Shown here piece by piece: positions 60,147-64,000 of a DNA stretch of 64,000 bases. This DNA comes from Hungatella sp. UBA3048 (GTDB lineage: Bacteria; Bacillota; Clostridia; Lachnospirales; Lachnospiraceae). The translations under genes and the position numbers were made by a program. The stretch lies in assembly GCA_002367105.1 (NCBI GenBank), contig DFCS01000045.1, forward strand, positions 23,236 to 87,235. The letters are read 5' to 3'. A model generated the notes under the pieces. It ran no database searches. It saw nothing but the letters and a program-made list of their open reading frames with translations, and had not been told where the DNA came from. The first letter of the stretch is position 1; every line of letters begins with the position of its first letter.

Positions 60147-60596
60147 CTATTCCTTTCCTTTCTGTTCCACGATGTGATCAAGAGCATTGCAAGCCATTCG
60201 AATGAGCATTTGCTCCGCTGCATCACGTTCCTCTTTGGTAAACCCCTTTAAAATTATATCCGCCCATTCATTTACACTCTCCAAGGTCTTTCCCACAACA
60301 GCAGCCGCTTTGTCTGTAACGTAAATCCTCCGGATGCGTTTATCCTCCTGTGCCATTTCCGTCACAACATATCCTTCTTCTTCCAGTTTTTTAACCGCGC
60401 GGGTGGCAGTGGCCTTATCGTAATGTCCAAAAGAAGCCAGCTCATGCAGACTCATACCAGGTTTTTTAAAAATCTGCAATAAAAAAAACTGTTGTCCACA
60501 GCCTATCTGATAAGTAGATAATTGATTTGCAAAATACGTATTATTAAGTCTCTGGATAATCGAGATATATTTCCCAATTTCCTTGTGCTCGCACAT
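60147..60596 (-). CDS. MarR-family transcriptional regulator
   Basis: This 149-residue winged-helix repressor shows the MarR core: MSLHELASFGHYDKATATRAVKKLEEEGYV in two adjoining parts near 47-76 and the wing DKRIRRIYVTDKA near 85. The start at 60596 has GGAGGTGG upstream; the frame is open to 60761 through the promoter, but that part is non-coding. A MarR-like palindrome overlaps the -35 box of its promoter, implying autorepression together with the MATE pump encoded 8 bp downstream. Confidence 0.9.
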   Translation of the reverse strand: MCEHKEIGKYISIIQRLNNTYFANQLSTYQIGCGQQFFLLQIFKKPGMSLHELASFGHYDKATATRAVKKLEEEGYVVTEMAQEDKRIRRIYVTDKAAAVVGKTLESVNEWADIILKGFTKEERDAAEQMLIRMACNALDHIVEQKGKE

Positions 60597-60651
60597 GATT
60601 TCCACCTCCAAGCCTATCGGACGGCATTTCATCTTTTTTAAGATGATAAAC

Positions 60652-60681
60652 AGCATAACATAAAGTGGTTGCATTCGCAAC
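60652..60681 (-). promoter_or_regulatory. Promoter and MarR-like operator of the marR-MATE operon
   Basis: On the minus strand TTGCGA (60680-60675), a 17-nt spacer and TATGCT (60657-60652) form a promoter. The inverted repeat GTTGC-ATTC-GCAAC (60668-60681) covers the -35 box and matches the TTGC-N4-GCAA pattern of classical MarR sites. Confidence 0.65.
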
Positions 60682-60723
60682 TTTTTTTTATTCATGCAAT
60701 AAAAAGCGATACCGGGCAAACTT

Positions 60724-60758
60724 AAAAAAGTCCAGACAATGCCTGCCCGGACTTTTTT
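60724..60758. terminator. Bidirectional terminator after the alpha-galactosidase
   Basis: AAAAAAGTCC and GGACTTTTTT pair perfectly around a 15-nt GC-rich loop, giving a T-run on either strand. It begins 3 bp after the galactosidase stop on the minus strand. Confidence 0.75.
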
Positions 60759-60760
60759 CA

Positions 60761-62977
60761 TTATTCTGATTTTTTATTAATAAAGATGAGGAAAGAGGCA
60801 AAATCCCCTGATTCTCTAAAAAGACGGCTTCTGTCAATGGGAATACCGGCGTACATAAGCTCGCTTCCATAATAATCTCCGGTCTCACCCGGCAGGGAAA
60901 CTTTATAAAGCATATCCTCGCAAAGCCCCTGGAGCTTTAACCGAAGCCAGCCGGCATTGGCCGGATTCAAAACCTGATAATAAGCGGCGATTGCCTGTTC
61001 CGAATCTTCTGATACTGCCATCCATGCCGTGTCATTTCCTTCAAATGGACTTTTTAACCGGTAAAATGTTCCCTGGTGTAAAAGTTTCCGGTACTTCTTA
61101 TAGCATGCAATCTGCTGCTTTACCGTTTCTATTTCCTCGGGAGAAAGATGATTCAAATCCAGTTCATATCCAAAAGCACCGAAAATCGCTGCATTTCCCC
61201 TGGAATCCAAAGGCGTTATTCTGTGAATCTGATGGTTGGGAACTGCGGAGACATGGGCTCCGATGCTGGATATAGGATAAACCATGGTAGTTCCATACTG
61301 GATCTTTAGCCGGTCCATGGCATCCGTATTGTCACTGCACCATGCCTGGGGAGCAAAGTACAGCATTCCAGGGTCAAACCTGGCCCCTCCGCTGGCACAG
61401 GACTCAAACAGGATCTCAGGGAAATCTCTGGTTAGCCGGGTATATAAGTCATAGACTCCCAGGATAAATTTATGCATCACCATTCCCTGCCCGTCAGGGG
61501 AGGTCCCTCTGGAATAGCATTCCGTCAGATACCGGTTCATGTCCCACTTGATATAGGAGATTCTTGCATTACCAATAATATCTTTTAGCATACCATAAAC
61601 CGCATCAACAATTTCCTTTCTTGAAAAATCAAGGACATGCTGATTCCTGCTTGGCGTTTCATAACGGCCGGGGGCAGACAAAATCCAGTCTGGATGGGCC
61701 TCGTAAAACCGGCTGTCTTTATTGACCATCTCCGGCTCGATCCACAGGCCGAATTTTAAACCAAGAGCTTCCACCTTCTCAGACAGTCCGGAAATACCTT
61801 CCGGAAGCTTATTCCGGTTCACTTGCCAGTCTCCTAAGCCTCTGTGGTCATCACTTCGTTCGCCGAACCAGCCGTCATCAAGAACAAACAGCTCCACGCC
61901 CGTTTCCTTCGCCTTTTTGGCAATAGCAAGAATCTTTTCTTCATTAAAATCCATATAGGTTGCTTCCCAGTTGTTCAAAAGCACCGGTCTTTCCCTGTCT
62001 CTCCAATACCCTCTGGCAAGCCGGGTCCTGTATAAGCGGTGGAAGATCTGGCTCATAAAGGAAAGTCCCTGTTCCGAATAAACCATCACAAGCTCCGGAG
62101 TCTGGAAGGATTCCCCTGCTTTCAAAGGCCATTCAAAGGTGTCCGGATGGATTCCCATGAGCACCCGGGTGGTATCATGGGTGCAGACTTCCACCTGTCC
62201 TAAGAAGCTGCCGCTGTACACAAGGCTGAAGCCATATACCTGGCCGCTGTTCTCTGTAGTCTCTTTTCTTGCAAGTGCAAGGAATGGATTGTGCTCTGCA
62301 CTGCTGATCCCCCTCATACTGTAGATGGACTGTATTCCCTGTTCCAGGGGGCGCCTCTTCAAATACCGCTCCCTGGACCATGCCCCGGAAAGCTGAATCA
62401 TCTCATAATCACAATCCGGCAAGTCTACAGCTCCGCTCATAGCCGTTAAGAGGACGATCTCCTCCTTGCCATGGTGTTCAAAACGGGCATGCCTTGTAAG
62501 GACCGGCATCTCTTCATAGATCGTATAGGAAAGGATCAGATCCGTATCCATCACATCATCATGAAGGGTAATCTCCAGAGTGGCGGCCTCCCTCTCCTCT
62601 TCCACATAGGTGGCAGGAAGAGGCTCTATGGAGTGCTTCCCCTCAAAGATACGGTGGGACACATAGGTAAAGTCAGTGATCCTGCTGCCATTCTCCTGCT
62701 TAACGATGCAGGCACCATACCGGTAATCCCCAGTTCCATAAGCCGGATATTCCTGCTTCGTATATTGGAGGCATAAGCTGACCGGCTCCGGACAGCTTAT
62801 GGCGGCATGGGCGCGCTCTCCTGTCTCAAGGAGATATGCATAGGACTCCCTGTCCGTAATCCGTTTCCCATAGTACAGATTTCCCAGTTGGCCATTGGCC
62901 ATGATCTGAATGATATAACTCATGGACTGGTTATACAGGTGGTACTGTTTCGCTTGTTCATGATAAATGATAGACAT
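60761..62977 (-). CDS. Alpha-galactosidase, glycoside hydrolase family 36
   Basis: This 738-residue cytoplasmic enzyme has the GH36 layout: an N-terminal beta-sandwich (about 1-330), a catalytic barrel with LDDGWFGERSDD near 369, FGLWIEPEMVN near 425 and the nucleophile Asp in SYIKWDMNRYLTE near 489. FESCASGGARFD near 538, the acid/base Asp in CSDNTDAMDR near 562 and a C-terminal beta domain follow. Length and motifs match AgaA/RafA enzymes that release galactose from melibiose, raffinose and galactosides. AAGGAG precedes the ATG. Permeases of a sugar importer are encoded directly upstream, so it probably hydrolyses the imported alpha-galactoside. Confidence 0.94.
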   Translation of the reverse strand: MSIIYHEQAKQYHLYNQSMSYIIQIMANGQLGNLYYGKRITDRESYAYLLETGERAHAAISCPEPVSLCLQYTKQEYPAYGTGDYRYGACIVKQENGSRITDFTYVSHRIFEGKHSIEPLPATYVEEEREAATLEITLHDDVMDTDLILSYTIYEEMPVLTRHARFEHHGKEEIVLLTAMSGAVDLPDCDYEMIQLSGAWSRERYLKRRPLEQGIQSIYSMRGISSAEHNPFLALARKETTENSGQVYGFSLVYSGSFLGQVEVCTHDTTRVLMGIHPDTFEWPLKAGESFQTPELVMVYSEQGLSFMSQIFHRLYRTRLARGYWRDRERPVLLNNWEATYMDFNEEKILAIAKKAKETGVELFVLDDGWFGERSDDHRGLGDWQVNRNKLPEGISGLSEKVEALGLKFGLWIEPEMVNKDSRFYEAHPDWILSAPGRYETPSRNQHVLDFSRKEIVDAVYGMLKDIIGNARISYIKWDMNRYLTECYSRGTSPDGQGMVMHKFILGVYDLYTRLTRDFPEILFESCASGGARFDPGMLYFAPQAWCSDNTDAMDRLKIQYGTTMVYPISSIGAHVSAVPNHQIHRITPLDSRGNAAIFGAFGYELDLNHLSPEEIETVKQQIACYKKYRKLLHQGTFYRLKSPFEGNDTAWMAVSEDSEQAIAAYYQVLNPANAGWLRLKLQGLCEDMLYKVSLPGETGDYYGSELMYAGIPIDRSRLFRESGDFASFLIFINKKSE

Positions 62978-62991
62978 AATTCATACTCCTT

Positions 62992-63822
62992 TTATAATTT
63001 TCCTCCGGATGTAGCAATTCCTTCTATAAACTGTTTCTGGAATATCAGATAAATGATAATCATGGGGATACAGGCCAGTAAAGATGCCGCCATAAGCTCC
63101 GGATAATTTGTTTCAAACTGTCCCTGCAGCTTTGCAAGGGCGGCAGACAGGGGCATGGTATTTTGCTCTGTGTTAACGACCAGAGGCCACATCAGCTCCT
63201 TAAATCCAAACAGCGCGGTAAAGATGCCAAGAGCCACCATGGAGGATTTTGTAAGAGGGGCCATAACATAAAGAAAGGTCTGGCCGATATTGCAGCCGTC
63301 AAGCCTGGCCGCCTCCTCTAAGGAAGAGGGAAGCCCCATATAAGCCTGCCTCAATAAAAAGGTTCCAAAGGCTGTCACGAGCCCCGGAAAAAGCAGGCCA
63401 AAGGAGGTATTTAACATTCCCAGCTTACTTACCATTAAGTATTGAGGAATAATAAAGATCTGGGATGGCACCATCATCTGGAACAAAACCAGGGAAAAGG
63501 CCAGATTCTTTCCCTTAAAGTGAAGGCGTCCAAAGGCATATCCTGCCATGGTTGCAGTAAGCACCGCACAAATGACCCGTTCTACAATAAGCAGCAACGT
63601 ATTCCAGTACAGCCTTAAAAAGTTCATTTTGCTAATGATGGATAAAAATGCTTCCTTTCTCCATACCGTAGGAAAGATAATGAAGGGATTCATCTGTGTT
63701 GCCTCCGATGTGCTTTTAAAGGCCGTTAAAAACATCCACAAAAAGGGGACAAGCATAATGACAGACCCGATTGTAAGAATGAAGTAAACGATGGTTGATT
63801 TAATTTTTCTACTCTTATCCAT
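62992..63822 (-). CDS. Sugar ABC transporter permease, MalG type
   Basis: This 276-residue permease has six helices and the EAA loop EEAARLDGCNIGQTFLYVMAP near residue 168. It lies 14 bp before the alpha-galactosidase gene and 11 bp after the partial MalF-type gene, so it is part of an importer for raffinose/melibiose-type sugars. GGAGG lies six bases before the ATG. Confidence 0.92.
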   Translation of the reverse strand: MDKSRKIKSTIVYFILTIGSVIMLVPFLWMFLTAFKSTSEATQMNPFIIFPTVWRKEAFLSIISKMNFLRLYWNTLLLIVERVICAVLTATMAGYAFGRLHFKGKNLAFSLVLFQMMVPSQIFIIPQYLMVSKLGMLNTSFGLLFPGLVTAFGTFLLRQAYMGLPSSLEEAARLDGCNIGQTFLYVMAPLTKSSMVALGIFTALFGFKELMWPLVVNTEQNTMPLSAALAKLQGQFETNYPELMAASLLACIPMIIIYLIFQKQFIEGIATSGGKL

Positions 63823-63833
63823 AATTCTCCTCC

Positions 63834-64000
63834 CTAGCTATAGTTCACCCATTTTTTCTGACAAATCATCTGAATCACTGTAATCAGAAGGATTACCATA
63901 AGAAGCAGCATGACAATGGAAGAGCCGTATCCCTTGTTTCCCTCTATAAACGAATATTTATAGAAAAGGTACACCAGGGACTGTGTCTTTACCAGCGCCG
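63834..64000 (-). CDS. Sugar ABC transporter permease, MalF type (3' part only)
   Basis: The last 54 codons of a gene that begins beyond the right edge of the window. The translation ends in a hydrophobic helix with MLLLMVILLITVIQM and a polar tail QKKWVNYS before TAG, as in MalF/UgpA permeases; KYSFIEGNKGYGSSI just before it also fits that family. It is directly upstream of the MalG-type gene. Confidence 0.8.
   Translation of the reverse strand, partial: ALVKTQSLVYLFYKYSFIEGNKGYGSSIVMLLLMVILLITVIQMICQKKWVNYS

Noticed and set aside
1..64000. rRNA, tRNA, prophage or insertion sequences
   Set aside because: I scanned the gaps between genes for these and saw no tRNA cloverleaf, rRNA stretch, transposase, integrase or phage structural gene. 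A tRNA search by program could still find one that I missed.

Overview
The window looks like chromosome of a Gram-positive anaerobe of the Clostridia, most likely a Lachnospiraceae member of the Lacrimispora/Hungatella/Enterocloster kind. The reasons are strong AGGAGG-type ribosome sites, moderate GC with AT-rich spacers, a MecA adaptor, a CwlD-like amidase, VanW and GH18 wall proteins, ABC sugar importers, and ROK and LacI regulators. This is judged from gene content, not from a search. I see no rRNA, tRNA, CRISPR array, prophage or intact insertion sequence.

Layout. 1-5.8 kb: nagA, an OmpR-type two-component pair and yhaM, all on the minus strand. 5.8-12.6 kb: an HtrA-like protein without a catalytic triad, then mutS2 and a second two-component system on the plus strand, with two small genes (54 and 33 codons) around it. 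12.7-22.1 kb: a minus-strand housekeeping block (trmL, aminotransferase, Lrp/AsnC regulator, AIR-synthase-like protein, VanW protein, exonuclease, nth, radical SAM protein, dCMP deaminase, Sua5-type synthase). 22.3-24.7 kb: asnA and a chemotaxis receptor. 24.9-32.8 kb: a carbohydrate locus with two Gfo/Idh/MocA oxidoreductases, a ROK regulator, a complete sugar ABC importer and a xylose-isomerase-like TIM-barrel enzyme. 32.9-49 kb: a long minus-strand catabolic locus described below. 49.2-56.8 kb: envelope genes, a Ser/Thr kinase with two small partner genes, and an HxlR/flavoprotein pair. 57-64 kb: mecA, a divergent alpha/beta hydrolase, a MATE pump with its MarR regulator, and an alpha-galactosidase with ABC permeases running off the right edge.

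The most interesting part is 32.9-49 kb. A LacI regulator with a perfect 16-bp palindromic operator faces an operon of PFK-, TPI-, LarA-, NagB-, class II aldolase- and PGI-like genes, followed by an SsuABC-like importer, a two-component system, a second NagA and two TauE/SafE permeases. By eye, the PGI-, TPI-, NagB- and NagA-like proteins keep catalytic residues but have lost residues that bind the substrate phosphate in their families. The PFK-like protein has a mixed phosphoryl-donor signature. I infer a parallel glycolysis for an imported, non-phosphorylated or unusually C6-substituted (amino)sugar, for example a sulfonated one.

A second signal is a dispersed short repeat, present in the 5' leaders of at least four genes and forming a 51-bp tandem array at one of them. 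Other points are the inactive-looking HtrA, the 33-codon gene abutting a histidine kinase, and the kinase/P-loop module.
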